Below are positions 34,341 to 44,438 of a stretch of 64,000 bases of DNA, piece by piece; position 1 is the stretch's first letter; each line of letters begins with the position of its first letter. Source of the stretch: CAVPKN01 sp963832835 (GTDB lineage Bacteria > Chlamydiota > Chlamydiia > Chlamydiales > JAAKFR01); the NCBI GenBank assembly GCA_963832835.1, contig CAWHVD010000001.1:868001-932000 (forward strand). Direction: 5' to 3'. The notes under the pieces were generated by a model. The model saw only the letters and a program-made list of their open reading frames with translations. It had not been told where the DNA came from and did no database searches. The position numbers and the translations under genes were made by a program.

Positions 34341-37300
34341 CTAGGTTTTTCTGGCAATCAATTGAACCAACTCTTGAGTCTGCGGGTGCTGATTCCCCAA
34401 CACCTTGGTGCAAAGGATAGAAACCTCTCGTAAAGCTTTGACTTGGGAAGGTGGCACCCGAGATGCACAGGCAATCAAGTTTCCCAATACTGTTTCAATA
34501 TGAGGATGACTTTTCCCATATGCCAGAAGTAAAATCTTCAAAGTCTTTTGGTAAAACTCGAGGGCTTTTTCATTCTCCCCGAGGTTGTTATAGACACCTC
34601 CGATATTGCTGTAGCTTATGGCCACAGAGGGATGGTTTTCGCCCAGGACCTGTAGCTGAATCTTCAAAGCCTTTTGGTACAACTCGAGGGCTTGTGCCAA
34701 CTCCCCTAGGTTTTTGTAGACCATGCCGACATTGTTGTAGCTTGTGGCCACATCAGGGTGGTTTTCACCTAGGACCTGTAGCTTAATCTTCAAAGCCTTT
34801 TGGTAAACCTCGAGGGCTTGTGCCAACCCCCCGAGGTTGTCATAGACACTGCCGGTATTGTTGTAGCTTATGGCCACATCGGGATGGTTTTCGCCCAGGA
34901 CCTGTAGCTCAATCTTCAAACACTTTTGGTAAAACTCGAGGGCTTGTGCCAACTCCCCGAGGTTTTTATAGACACTTCCGATCTTGTTGTAGCTTGTGGC
35001 CACATCGGGATGGTTTTCGCCCAGGACCTGTAGCTCAATCTTCAAAGCCTTGTGGAGAAACTCGAGGGCTTTGCCATTCTCCCCGAGGTTTTTATAGACC
35101 ATGCCGATCTTGTTGTAGCTTGTGGCCACAGAGGGATGGTTTTCGCCCAGGACCTGTAGCTTAATCTTCAAAGCCTTGTGGTGAAACTCGAGGGCTTTGT
35201 CGTTCTCCCCGAGGTTTTTATAGACACTTCCGATATTGCTGTAGCTACAGGCCACATGAGGATGGTTTTCGCCCAGGACCTGTATCTGAATCTTCAAAGC
35301 CTTTTGGGAAAACTCAAGGGCTTTGTCGTTCTCCCCGAGGTTGTCATAGACGCTGCCGATCTTGCTGTAGCTACAGGCCACATGAGGATGGTTTTCGCCC
35401 AGGACCTGTATCTGAATCTTCAAAGCCTTGTGGAGAAACTCGAGGGCTTTGTCGTTCTCCCCGAGGTTCCAATAGACACTGCCGATCTTGTTGTAGCTTG
35501 TGGCCACAGAGGGATGGTTTTCGCCCAGGACCTGTAGCTTAATCTTCAAAGCCTTTTGGGAAAACTCGAGGGCTTTGCCATTCTCCCCGAGGTTGTCATA
35601 GACACTGCCGATATTGTTGTAGCTTGTGGCTACAGCAGGATGGTTTTCGCCCAGGACCTGTAGCCTAATCTTCAAAGCCTTTTGGTGAAACTCGAGGGCT
35701 TTGTCGTTCTCCCCGAGGTTTTTATAGACCGTACCGATATTGTTGTAGCTTGAGGCCACATCAGGATGGTTTTCGCCCAGGACCTGTAGCCTAATCTTCA
35801 AAGCCTTTTGGTAAAACTCGAGGGCTTTGCCATTCTCCCCGAGGTTTTGATAGACCATGCCGATATTGTTGTAGCTTGTGGCCACATCGGGATGGTTTTC
35901 GCCCAGGACCTGTAGCTCAATCTTCAAGGCCTTGTGGAGAAACTCGAGGGCTTTGCCGTTCTCCCCGAGGTTGTGATAGACACTGCCGATATTGCTGTAG
36001 CTTGTGGCCACAGAGGGATGGTTTTCGCCCAGGACCTGTAGCCAAATCTTCAAAGCCTTTTGGGAAAACTCGAGGGCTTTGCCGTTCTCCCCGAGGTTGT
36101 GATAGACACTGCTTATACTGTTGTAGCTTGTGGCCACATCGGGATGGTTTTCGCCGTGCTTTTCCTGAGCTAATGCAAGGGCTTTCAAGTTACGCTTAAG
36201 CGCTTGTTGGTATTGAGCCATTTTCTGTTCTATGCTTCCGAGATTCAACTGCGCATCGAGATCATTGGGATTCAGAGATACAGCCTGCTGGTGTGCTTCT
36301 TGGGCTTTGCCATATTGGAGGTTTTTCTCAAAATCAGCTCCTTGGATTTGAGGACTTTTGTCGTAGAACAGGGATTTGCTAAATGATTTGGGATTCTTGG
36401 TACGCAAAAACTTCTCGGCACATGTATGGAAGGGGATCAGCACCTTGTAGATTTCGTGGAGGGAGGCAAGACGTTTTTCATCAAGATAAAGATATTGGGG
36501 ATCTTGGGGCTCTCCCTGCTCAATATGCAAGAGGAACTCCCCTTCATTGTTGTAAAAGGTGTGCGCTTCAAAGCGTAGGCTAAGGAGCTGAGAAAGGGCT
36601 TGGGTTAAGTTTTTGGCTCCTTCTGGGCAGAGGAATCCCTTTTTGAGGAGCTGCCGAATCATCTCAAAGGTGGAACACACTGGAAGGCCACAGAACAGGG
36701 CAAGACTACCTAACACAGATTGGAAGGGACGGTAGAGCTCTTTTTTGATGCCAAAAGCGTTGGTCTCTTGTTTGCCTTTGGTAAGATCGGGCTTAAATTC
36801 TTGCAGATGACCTGCCAGGAGCTTCAGGGAAAGTATTTCACGTAAGCGAGTTCCTGTAAAAGAAAAGAAGCCACCTGAGCGGTTATGCAGCCATTGCTTA
36901 GCCTGATTGTAACTCACAAAAAGTCTTTTGTCGCCCGCCACATAACAAACGCTTGAGAGGGCATTGGTGACAATGATATCAGCTTCCATCCAATGGAGGC
37001 TCTGATACTGGGCTAAGCCTTCTGGTGTGTTGATGAGCTCATAAAAGCCTGGTTTACCGAGCGGTGTATTACCGCCTGAATCCATCGAAAAACCACCGGG
37101 TGTAGGGCTAGCTTCAGGTGATTTTTCCTCAAAGAGTTTGCCAAAGAGGGGAAAGAATGTCTCCCCTAGGTTGATGATTTTGAGCTCAACAAGTTCTGCG
37201 AGAGTACGGAAATAGCCGAGATTTTCTTCACTCTTTTTTCCGATCAGAAAGGCAAACTCCAGATCGGAATAGGGACACATCTCACTGCGTGCCATAGAGC

Positions 37301-39707
37301 CCATCCCCACACAAGCCCATTGCACGGGAGCATCTCCTATGAGCCCTTGAGCATCTAGGATAAGGGAGCCCAAAACCTTTTTATAGGAAGCTGTGAGAAA
37401 CGGGAGGATGCCTTGAATGGGTTTTTTCTCTTCAAATTCTTTGAAGTAGAGGCTCCGGACATTCTTCAACTGCTCTCTGTATTTAAGCACACTCCCTTTA
37501 TGGTGATGAGGGACTTTAAACCCTCTGCTGTCTAAAAACAGAGCTTCGATCCGCTCAAGTTTTGCTAACAGGTATTGTTTCAGAAAAGGATTATCCCCAT
37601 CTTTCTCCAGGATGGCAAAAGCTCCATTGAGGATTTTAGCGGCTTGTGCCCACTGCCTTTTTTGGATGTAGAGGTCACTGAGCTTTTCTAGATAAAAGAT
37701 TTGCTCTTGGTAATTGCTTTCCTTCTTGGCCTGTAGAAGTTGGGTGTAGTAATAGCTCTCGACATCTTTGGGTAGCTGATCCGGCTCTTTAGGTTTGACT
37801 CCTAAAAAAAACTGTACAAAAGCATCTTGTCCCCAACGAATCGCCAGATCAAAGGGGAGATCGAGTTTCTGATTGGCAATATCTGGCAAGGCTCCTTTTT
37901 GAAGCAGTAGCTGGGCGCTGGCAATATGCCCATGCTTAGCAGCCCAATGCAAGGGGGTGAATCCAAAAGCATTCAAGGCATTAGGATCAGCTCCTGCGCT
38001 GAGCAGAAGCTCTACCACATCCGGTTTATCATGACACCAAACAGCTTTATGGATGGGTTGTTTCCCATCTTCATCGGCGCAGTGAAGAAGGGGGTATTTG
38101 AGAAGTATGGCTACAATGGGCGTGTATCCGTAGAAGGCGGCAACATGAAGGAGGGTGTCTCCCTCTATGCCGACAATGCTAGGATCTGCTTGGTTAGCGA
38201 GCAAGCATTTAACAGCAGAAATGTGACCTTGCGCTACAGCCAAGTAAAGGGGCGTTTTTTTGGACAAGTCTTGGGCATTGATTTTGGCTCCCGTATCGAG
38301 TAGCAGTTCGATGTGCTCCACCTGCCCAGCTTGTGCAGCTAGGTGTAGAAGCGTTTGCTTAAACCGGTTGGCCTGCTCAGGATCAAGACCATTTTCTAGC
38401 AAAAACTGCAGGGTGAGAGGACACGGTCTTTTCAGCATCTCTTCGATCAGAACAGTATCTTTTTTAACTTCTTCTAAGAAAAGTTTGAGCACAGGGATTT
38501 GTTCGGAAAAGGCAGCACAGTGCAAAGGTGTGGGCTTACCGCTATGAATCATGGTGGAATCTTGCCTGTGGAGCCAAGAGACGATAGAAGCGTGACCTTG
38601 CATGGCGGCCATATGCATGGGAGTCCAGCCATCTTTTCTCTCTTTTTTAAGCACTGTAGAGTCTTGAGCTAAAAGCCATTTTAAAACAGGAAGCTGGCCA
38701 CCTAAGATCGCTGCAAAGAAACAGTTTTCTCCTTGAGCATCCTCTTCTAAAAGACGCATTTTATCTTCCAGAATCCAGCTCTTGACTTGGGGTAGATCTC
38801 CGGCTTGGCAGGAGGCATAAAGACCCTCAAACGTATAGTTGGGGCTCAAAGAGGGAAGAAGATCCACACCTACCTCTACGATAAAGCTAGGAAGGGCTTG
38901 AGCCTTTTGAAATACGACAATCTCATGCCATGCCGGTGGCTGTTTGTGAACACAGGGGTAATAGTCCATGCAATAAGGATTATCCGGAAGAATAGAAGCG
39001 ACGGGTATGAAGTGGGTATCGTAGTTTTGATAGGCGCCCTTACCCTCAAGCATTTGCATATCGCTGCATTTTTGGGGATAGGCTTTATCGCTGATAACAG
39101 GATAGGGCTCTCGCATCGAGACCCAAGAAAGAAGAAGAGCTCCCTTACTATACATCGAGGCGTACTGAGCGCTCTCTGTAAAGTAGATCCCACTTCCAAA
39201 ATAGCCAATGTCGGTACTACCTGAGCCATGGCCAGAAAAGTATGTATGTTTGCCAAAGTAGGTAAAGCCGGATGCGCAAATCGATTGGGATTTTGGTAAA
39301 GAGGTGCCATGCCAAAGAGGAAGAGCTTTGGCATGATGCAGGATTTGCTCTTCTTGGTCTACCATCACTTGTAAGGGAGAATATACAGAGGTGAGATCTT
39401 TCCAGTTCTCAACCACCTCTTTGCGTTCTGCAGATAGGGATGCGGGCACAAACTGTTTGGCCTCATGTTCTATATTGCTCAGGTGTGCTAAAAAGCCCAT
39501 CTGCAAAGAGCTGTTATACACATAGGTGATCTTAGTAATGCTAAAACCGGGAGGCTTGTCAGCCATAAATTGAGCTAACACAAATTGAGATTCAGGGTCG
39601 GTAGGCAGAAGGACGGCAGCTTTAAAGCGAGGGTTCACTGCTTGTAGACGCGCGGAAACCTCAGGGCTCACATGCCAGGGAGTTTGGGGAATATTCGACG
39701 GAATCAT
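34341..39707 (-). CDS. PARP-like ADP-ribosyltransferase with ankyrin, DUF294-like and TPR domains
   Basis: 1788 residues. (1) About 125-285: PARP-type fold with the H-Y-E triad read as LWHGT (His133), GSGIYF (Tyr175) and HEIVVFQKAQ (Glu262), which parallels the NEYVVYD..Q strand of PARPs. (2) About 290-640: some eight ankyrin repeats such as TPLHWAAKHGH and TPLYLAVAQGH. (3) About 760-1100: nucleotidyltransferase motif GSMARSEMCPYSDLEF near 802, typical of DUF294. (4) About 1180-1730: at least 13 kinesin-light-chain-type 42-residue TPRs carrying GENHP. There is no membrane helix. By analogy with other amoeba-associated bacteria I infer a secreted effector that could modify host proteins with ADP-ribose or mono-nucleotides; neither activity is proven. 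Confidence 0.85.
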   Translation of the reverse strand: MIPSNIPQTPWHVSPEVSARLQAVNPRFKAAVLLPTDPESQFVLAQFMADKPPGFSITKITYVYNSSLQMGFLAHLSNIEHEAKQFVPASLSAERKEVVENWKDLTSVYSPLQVMVDQEEQILHHAKALPLWHGTSLPKSQSICASGFTYFGKHTYFSGHGSGSTDIGYFGSGIYFTESAQYASMYSKGALLLSWVSMREPYPVISDKAYPQKCSDMQMLEGKGAYQNYDTHFIPVASILPDNPYCMDYYPCVHKQPPAWHEIVVFQKAQALPSFIVEVGVDLLPSLSPNYTFEGLYASCQAGDLPQVKSWILEDKMRLLEEDAQGENCFFAAILGGQLPVLKWLLAQDSTVLKKERKDGWTPMHMAAMQGHASIVSWLHRQDSTMIHSGKPTPLHCAAFSEQIPVLKLFLEEVKKDTVLIEEMLKRPCPLTLQFLLENGLDPEQANRFKQTLLHLAAQAGQVEHIELLLDTGAKINAQDLSKKTPLYLAVAQGHISAVKCLLANQADPSIVGIEGDTLLHVAAFYGYTPIVAILLKYPLLHCADEDGKQPIHKAVWCHDKPDVVELLLSAGADPNALNAFGFTPLHWAAKHGHIASAQLLLQKGALPDIANQKLDLPFDLAIRWGQDAFVQFFLGVKPKEPDQLPKDVESYYYTQLLQAKKESNYQEQIFYLEKLSDLYIQKRQWAQAAKILNGAFAILEKDGDNPFLKQYLLAKLERIEALFLDSRGFKVPHHHKGSVLKYREQLKNVRSLYFKEFEEKKPIQGILPFLTASYKKVLGSLILDAQGLIGDAPVQWACVGMGSMARSEMCPYSDLEFAFLIGKKSEENLGYFRTLAELVELKIINLGETFFPLFGKLFEEKSPEASPTPGGFSMDSGGNTPLGKPGFYELINTPEGLAQYQSLHWMEADIIVTNALSSVCYVAGDKRLFVSYNQAKQWLHNRSGGFFSFTGTRLREILSLKLLAGHLQEFKPDLTKGKQETNAFGIKKELYRPFQSVLGSLALFCGLPVCSTFEMIRQLLKKGFLCPEGAKNLTQALSQLLSLRFEAHTFYNNEGEFLLHIEQGEPQDPQYLYLDEKRLASLHEIYKVLIPFHTCAEKFLRTKNPKSFSKSLFYDKSPQIQGADFEKNLQYGKAQEAHQQAVSLNPNDLDAQLNLGSIEQKMAQYQQALKRNLKALALAQEKHGENHPDVATSYNSISSVYHNLGENGKALEFSQKALKIWLQVLGENHPSVATSYSNIGSVYHNLGENGKALEFLHKALKIELQVLGENHPDVATSYNNIGMVYQNLGENGKALEFYQKALKIRLQVLGENHPDVASSYNNIGTVYKNLGENDKALEFHQKALKIRLQVLGENHPAVATSYNNIGSVYDNLGENGKALEFSQKALKIKLQVLGENHPSVATSYNKIGSVYWNLGENDKALEFLHKALKIQIQVLGENHPHVACSYSKIGSVYDNLGENDKALEFSQKALKIQIQVLGENHPHVACSYSNIGSVYKNLGENDKALEFHHKALKIKLQVLGENHPSVATSYNKIGMVYKNLGENGKALEFLHKALKIELQVLGENHPDVATSYNKIGSVYKNLGELAQALEFYQKCLKIELQVLGENHPDVAISYNNTGSVYDNLGGLAQALEVYQKALKIKLQVLGENHPDVATSYNNVGMVYKNLGELAQALELYQKALKIQLQVLGENHPSVAISYSNIGGVYNNLGENEKALEFYQKTLKILLLAYGKSHPHIETVLGNLIACASRVPPSQVKALREVSILCTKVLGNQHPQTQELVQLIARKT
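34500..36170 (-). repeat. Tandem 126-bp coding repeats (TPR array)
   Basis: At least 13 head-to-tail units of 126 bases, each containing a near-identical GGTTTTCGCCCAGGACCTGT block (plus-strand view). DNA identity between units is very high even at silent sites, which points to recent amplification or gene conversion. Copy number is likely to vary between strains and to be difficult for short-read assembly. Confidence 0.9.
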
Positions 39708-39932
39708 ATGTACCTCAAGGATTTGCTAAAATAGCTTATTGATCTTCTTTAAAAAGATCTAGAGATATCTGTACTTATTCAGGTATCCCGTCTTACGGCT
39801 TGTGAATAGTCACAGACATCGAGATTTTTTGCGTCATCTCCGTTATTTTTTTGTTTGGAATAGGCCTAGGAATGTAGGTTGTAGAAAAAACAGTAGTGAA
39901 AAACAGGGTAAATACCTATCTTTTCAGTGCTT

Positions 39933-41438
39933 ATGTCTACGCATTTTAATACAGACTCTTTTTTTCCTCCTTCAGAATACGCTTTACCACATGACCGTTC
40001 TAGCCCCTATCTGAAGCGACCAAGACCCGATTTAGAGATAGCGGAGCTCTCTGCACAAGTCCTAGGTACAAAAAAACGTAGGTTAGAAGAGCCCTTGGTC
40101 AATCAGACTGCTGTTTCTGTTAACATACAAGAGCTCATCCATCACATTGAAAAGTGCTTAAGCCTAAGAGATGCCCCTCTATCTTTGGTGCAGCAAGCTC
40201 AGATTGCAGTGCAGCGCATTTTAGAAAGCTCTTCTTGGAGTGAAGAGAGAAAATATGCCGAATTAGGGGTCCTATGTTACTACATTGCTTCGGGCCGCTC
40301 TTTGCCTCCAGGTGATGTCGGTGAGGCTCTTCTCCATGAAATCAAGGAGCAGCACGCATACCGCGCAAAAAGGAAGATGTCTCCTCTTCATCAACCGACA
40401 TATGCCCTGTGCCAATTTACCAAGATGATTTTTACCCCGAACGGGGGTTTTAACTTAGGTGGATGCTATGCAATCCAATCCTTCTTAGAGGGCGGACTAC
40501 GGGATATCTTCCTGTCAGGCTTAAAAAACCAGATCGTATCTGTTGTAGGTCATTTGATCCGCGAAGCATCCCTTCAAGAGTTATTTCAAGAGGCTTTTGA
40601 AGTCTGCCCTGTTTTTCATGATCTGATTCAACACGATATGGCTCTTCGCGATGATGATCAGGTCACTTTTGTGGATGTGCGATGGGATGTACTGACTGTT
40701 TTATTTCTTGGGAAACTAGACATGGTAGAGGCTGATCGATGTCAGTACGTAAAACTCCTTCTGGATGTACTGAAAACAGGTACTGTCCCTTATGGGGAAT
40801 TGCGGCTGCCTATGGACCCTTTTTTGAACATCTGCCTTAAAAATACTTCCGAGCACAATCATCTGGAACAATTGGGACTGGAAATCCTTCAATTCCAGAA
40901 GCTCAATGGTGCTGTTTTAGATTCAGGAAAAACGCGCCTTTGTAAAGCAATCAAACAGGGAATTTTAAGTGAATTTACAAAAAATCTATGCACAAGCATG
41001 GAATACGCTTTTTTGTCTGATTACTTAGATCTTGTAACTAGAAAATTGTTTTTGATTGAAGATTGCTATGTGAAACCCACTATCAGGAATTTCCAGGTAG
41101 TGTTTGACGGTCACACGAGCAGCTTTCCCTTTGAAGGGAATTGGGAAGATTATTCCGTTTTTTCACACCTCAGGCGTCTTTTTGTTTTCTTGGATCAAAA
41201 ACTCATTCCTCTTGATACTCTAAGCGCTCTAGGTCAATGCTTCGCTGATCATGTGGGAGAATACACTCAAGATACAGAGCTCCAGAGAGGATTAAAAACA
41301 TACTTTATTAGTGAACAATTTAAGTTAGATGCTGCACAGAGCATATCAGCCTATAATCAAGGTCGCTCCACTTTCACAGGGCCTTGGTATTGTCACAATG
41401 ATGCCTTACTGCTTCTCCCCTCTGATCTTGGAAATTGA
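39933..41438 (+). CDS. Unknown protein, family P member 2 (short form)
   Basis: 501 residues from ATG 39933 (MSTHF; an in-frame GTG two codons earlier is unlikely). The N-terminus SPYLKRPRPD followed by LGTKKRRLEE has the same NLS-like pair as the other members. GGFNLGGCYA (Cys178), FVDVRWDVLTVLF and FEGNWEDYSVF align with members 1 and 3. The protein stops near the point equivalent to residue 620 of member 1, so the C-terminal third with the conserved HAFNL is missing, and the NCYAVAK site reads RCQYVKL. It is either a natural short paralogue or a decaying copy. Confidence 0.75.
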   Translation: MSTHFNTDSFFPPSEYALPHDRSSPYLKRPRPDLEIAELSAQVLGTKKRRLEEPLVNQTAVSVNIQELIHHIEKCLSLRDAPLSLVQQAQIAVQRILESSSWSEERKYAELGVLCYYIASGRSLPPGDVGEALLHEIKEQHAYRAKRKMSPLHQPTYALCQFTKMIFTPNGGFNLGGCYAIQSFLEGGLRDIFLSGLKNQIVSVVGHLIREASLQELFQEAFEVCPVFHDLIQHDMALRDDDQVTFVDVRWDVLTVLFLGKLDMVEADRCQYVKLLLDVLKTGTVPYGELRLPMDPFLNICLKNTSEHNHLEQLGLEILQFQKLNGAVLDSGKTRLCKAIKQGILSEFTKNLCTSMEYAFLSDYLDLVTRKLFLIEDCYVKPTIRNFQVVFDGHTSSFPFEGNWEDYSVFSHLRRLFVFLDQKLIPLDTLSALGQCFADHVGEYTQDTELQRGLKTYFISEQFKLDAAQSISAYNQGRSTFTGPWYCHNDALLLLPSDLGN

Positions 41439-41662
41439 AAATATCAGGCATTTGTCTGCAGAAAATCCTACGATTTCCTTTTTTTAAAAAACAAGGGATC
41501 AAAAGCCCTGATCAAAACAGGCGCAAGCCGTATTAATTGCGCATCACTTTAATTGAAACAGATTGTATAATTTACTACGTAAATACTAATTACTTAGGTA
41601 TTGGTAATAATGTATAGTTAGCGTACAATTTTGTGCAGTTTTTTAATTAATAAAAGTAATTT

Positions 41663-44419
41663 ATGTCTGCTTTAAATCCAGTTAGCTTTTTTTTATCAGG
41701 TGATCAACCACTACCATCTTCAGCTCAAACCCCATCTCCTCTCAAAAGACAAGCACCACCTATAAAAAAAATTGCATCAGATACTTTAAGGCGTTCATTA
41801 TTTGGAGAGAAAAGACAAAAGATCGACGACCATCATCAAGTTTCTTCTTTAATGGCAACTAGTGCCCTTTCTGACAAATCTCCACCACTGCGCATGCAAG
41901 TAGAGGTCATGGAAAAACACATGGAATTGAAGTCCATGTTAGTAGTTGAAAGGTCTGTCATTCGATTAAAAATCAATCAGATTTTGAATAACGCTAAACT
42001 TTCTGAAGAGAATAAATTAATTGAACTTGGCCTTTTTTATTACGATCTTTCCCGTGGAAAAAAGATTCCCGAAGGGAGAGAGAGTTCCTTTTTTGCCACG
42101 CGCATTGTTGAAATTGAGTCGGAAATTCGGAATTTAGAGGTATCTAAAACTTGTACTTTAGGCGAGGGTGGTAAACAGTTACCCTCAGGGAATGCAGCTT
42201 ATCTCATTCGCACTTTGGTCAAGATGATTTTCCCCTCTGATGGTGGCTTGAATCTGGGAGGGTGTTATGCAGTCGTAGCCCTTTTAAAGACGCACTTGAA
42301 CTCCCTAGTGACAGAGGAGATGCACTCTCAAATTCTCAAAATCATTCATCGACTTCTCCACGATCCTGATTTCAGTCAGTTATTTCAAAAGCCTTTTCCA
42401 GTGCATTCCAGTATGGAAGAACTGATTTGCGTAGATCTGATGATGCCTCTCACAGAAAAAATGAAAATGAATTTTGTTTATGTCCGCTGGAGTATGCTCT
42501 CAGCTCTTTTCTCTTTGATGGGTCAAATGGAAGAGATCAACTGCTATGCAGTGGCTAAAATGATGAATTTGCAGAGTGAGCATCCCGACGTATTGGTTAA
42601 GCTCATGATTGAAGTGCTCATGCAAGGGGCCTTCTGTTATGACAAAACACGGATTCCCATTTTCCCATTATTAGAGAGTAGAAGAAGCTATGAGCCCGAC
42701 TTTACAATGAAGATGACCGCATCAGAAGCAAGGGACTTGCCCTCATATGCCATCACGCGTTTTGCATTGCAATCTGTCACCCCTTTCACAATGGTGCCAG
42801 AAACCCAAAAACAATCGTTGGGGGACTGGATGAAGCTCGATTTCAACGAGAACGTAGGGCTCGCTAAACAATTTTTTCTTTCACTCAAACTGAGCTTTTT
42901 ACAACAAACGATTCTGGCTATTTTACAGTTCGGTTCCCTCAATGCTACCCAAAAAATATTGGGATATCGTTCTTTCAAGATGAGGGTGATGAGAGGTGTC
43001 ATGGGTTTGATACGGAGAAGAATCGATAAGCGTTTAGAAAATCAAAAAACGGATATTGGTTTGCAAGATTTTATGGATAATTTCTTATATAGTTTGCAAT
43101 CTGCTTTTTTCTGTATCGATTATACTAACTGGGATCACACCATCAAAGATGGGAGAGTGATTTTTGATTACCATTCTCAAGGTTTCATCTTCAATGGTGA
43201 TCTTGAGGATTATGAATCTTGTAGGAGCGTGAGGCGTTTGTTTTATGCTTCTCCTGATTCATTTATGCCGGTGGATAGTTTAACCGGCTTTATTAAGATT
43301 TGCCTAGAGCTTTTGGAAGAGGTGGGAGCAGAGATTAAGTGTCCTTATATAATTGATTTTCAGCATATTTTGTGCACGCATTTGAAGAGTGCTCAATTTC
43401 TGCAAGATTTGGCTAAGCACATGGAATATATCAATCAAGAAGAGTCTGAGCTAGAATGGGAGGATTACGCTGAGGCTGATTCACTATTTTTAATTCAAGA
43501 TGGTGGGTCTTGTAGGAACAACGGAGATTTAAAAACTCTTGGAGGCAAATTTTCTGAAATTTATAAAGTATCTAGCCACACTTTAGACTTTTTATTTATA
43601 GAACTCTGCAATCATTTTCGGGTTTTGGCAGAGAATGAGGGCTCCTGCAGATTTGGCTCATTTGTGATGGCCTCTACTAAAGGGCATGCATTTAATTTAA
43701 TGCCGTTTAGATTTCAAAGGTATTGGAAGGATCCTATCACCGAGATGCAAGAGAAACTCATACGCCCGGGAGTCTTACTTTTGTGCAAGCCCCTTTCTTT
43801 TATGCAAATGTCGAGAATCCTCAGGTACGCATTCAGACCCTTAACAGCAGAAAGGATCACGCGGAGTATTGTAACTCATGAGATGAGAGTGCCCGAGTTC
43901 CAAGCAAAAGTGTATGGTTGCATTGATAGGACGCTTCATGACGAGTTCGATACCGCTCTAAAAAGGGTGATCGAGGAGATAGGCTATACACCTTTGGTGA
44001 GTGAGTTATTAAACATACTGCGTGCACAAGATGTGGATCTCAATTTCCATGAATTTCAAGAAGTGACCCGGAAAATGGCAATGAAAAAAGAGGATTATTT
44101 CAATGCATACGAAGCCGCACAATTGGTTCAAACTGCATTGGCAAACTGTTCCCGATCGATTTGTATTCCTATCAAACAACTGGAAGATACGATTTGTCAG
44201 CGTTTTGATCTGCCCCAGATTGTTGAGATTGCGAATTTGACTTGGATGGAATATGTATCTGATCGTTCCATCTTCACTTATTTAGTGATGTTCTATGACA
44301 TTGCCGAACACAAAATCACTTTTGGAGAAAGAGAACAAGGTCAAGTGAAGCCTCTTAGTCCAGAAGAAACAAAAGAATTTTCAATCTGTGAATACTATTT
44401 AAACAGCAGGGGAACCTAA
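41663..44419 (+). CDS. Large unknown protein, family P member 3 (candidate effector)
   Basis: 918 residues, the closest relative of member 1 across its whole length. The N-terminal disordered region has SPLKRQA then LFGEKRQKIDD. Shared motifs are GGLNLGGCYA (Cys201), NCYAVAKMMNL (Cys294), MNFVYVRWSMLSALFS, FDYHSQGFIFNG, and GHAFNLMPFRFQ (His675). It lies 224 bases after member 2 on the same strand; the gap is AT-rich with no other gene. No domain family is recognised. Spacing and the lack of overlap suggest separate promoters. Confidence 0.8.
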   Translation: MSALNPVSFFLSGDQPLPSSAQTPSPLKRQAPPIKKIASDTLRRSLFGEKRQKIDDHHQVSSLMATSALSDKSPPLRMQVEVMEKHMELKSMLVVERSVIRLKINQILNNAKLSEENKLIELGLFYYDLSRGKKIPEGRESSFFATRIVEIESEIRNLEVSKTCTLGEGGKQLPSGNAAYLIRTLVKMIFPSDGGLNLGGCYAVVALLKTHLNSLVTEEMHSQILKIIHRLLHDPDFSQLFQKPFPVHSSMEELICVDLMMPLTEKMKMNFVYVRWSMLSALFSLMGQMEEINCYAVAKMMNLQSEHPDVLVKLMIEVLMQGAFCYDKTRIPIFPLLESRRSYEPDFTMKMTASEARDLPSYAITRFALQSVTPFTMVPETQKQSLGDWMKLDFNENVGLAKQFFLSLKLSFLQQTILAILQFGSLNATQKILGYRSFKMRVMRGVMGLIRRRIDKRLENQKTDIGLQDFMDNFLYSLQSAFFCIDYTNWDHTIKDGRVIFDYHSQGFIFNGDLEDYESCRSVRRLFYASPDSFMPVDSLTGFIKICLELLEEVGAEIKCPYIIDFQHILCTHLKSAQFLQDLAKHMEYINQEESELEWEDYAEADSLFLIQDGGSCRNNGDLKTLGGKFSEIYKVSSHTLDFLFIELCNHFRVLAENEGSCRFGSFVMASTKGHAFNLMPFRFQRYWKDPITEMQEKLIRPGVLLLCKPLSFMQMSRILRYAFRPLTAERITRSIVTHEMRVPEFQAKVYGCIDRTLHDEFDTALKRVIEEIGYTPLVSELLNILRAQDVDLNFHEFQEVTRKMAMKKEDYFNAYEAAQLVQTALANCSRSICIPIKQLEDTICQRFDLPQIVEIANLTWMEYVSDRSIFTYLVMFYDIAEHKITFGEREQGQVKPLSPEETKEFSICEYYLNSRGT

Positions 44420-44438
44420 ATTTATCGGATTAGGCCTT

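Noticed and set aside
34500..36170. Regularly spaced repeats suggesting a CRISPR array
   Set aside because: The unit is 126 bp with no unique spacers and it encodes TPR repeats in frame.
34451..36199. Several plus-strand open frames of 107-119 codons opposite the TPR array
   Set aside because: They are antisense shadows of the 126-bp repeats, with repetitive Cys/Arg/Gly-rich translations; the minus-strand frame explains the region fully.
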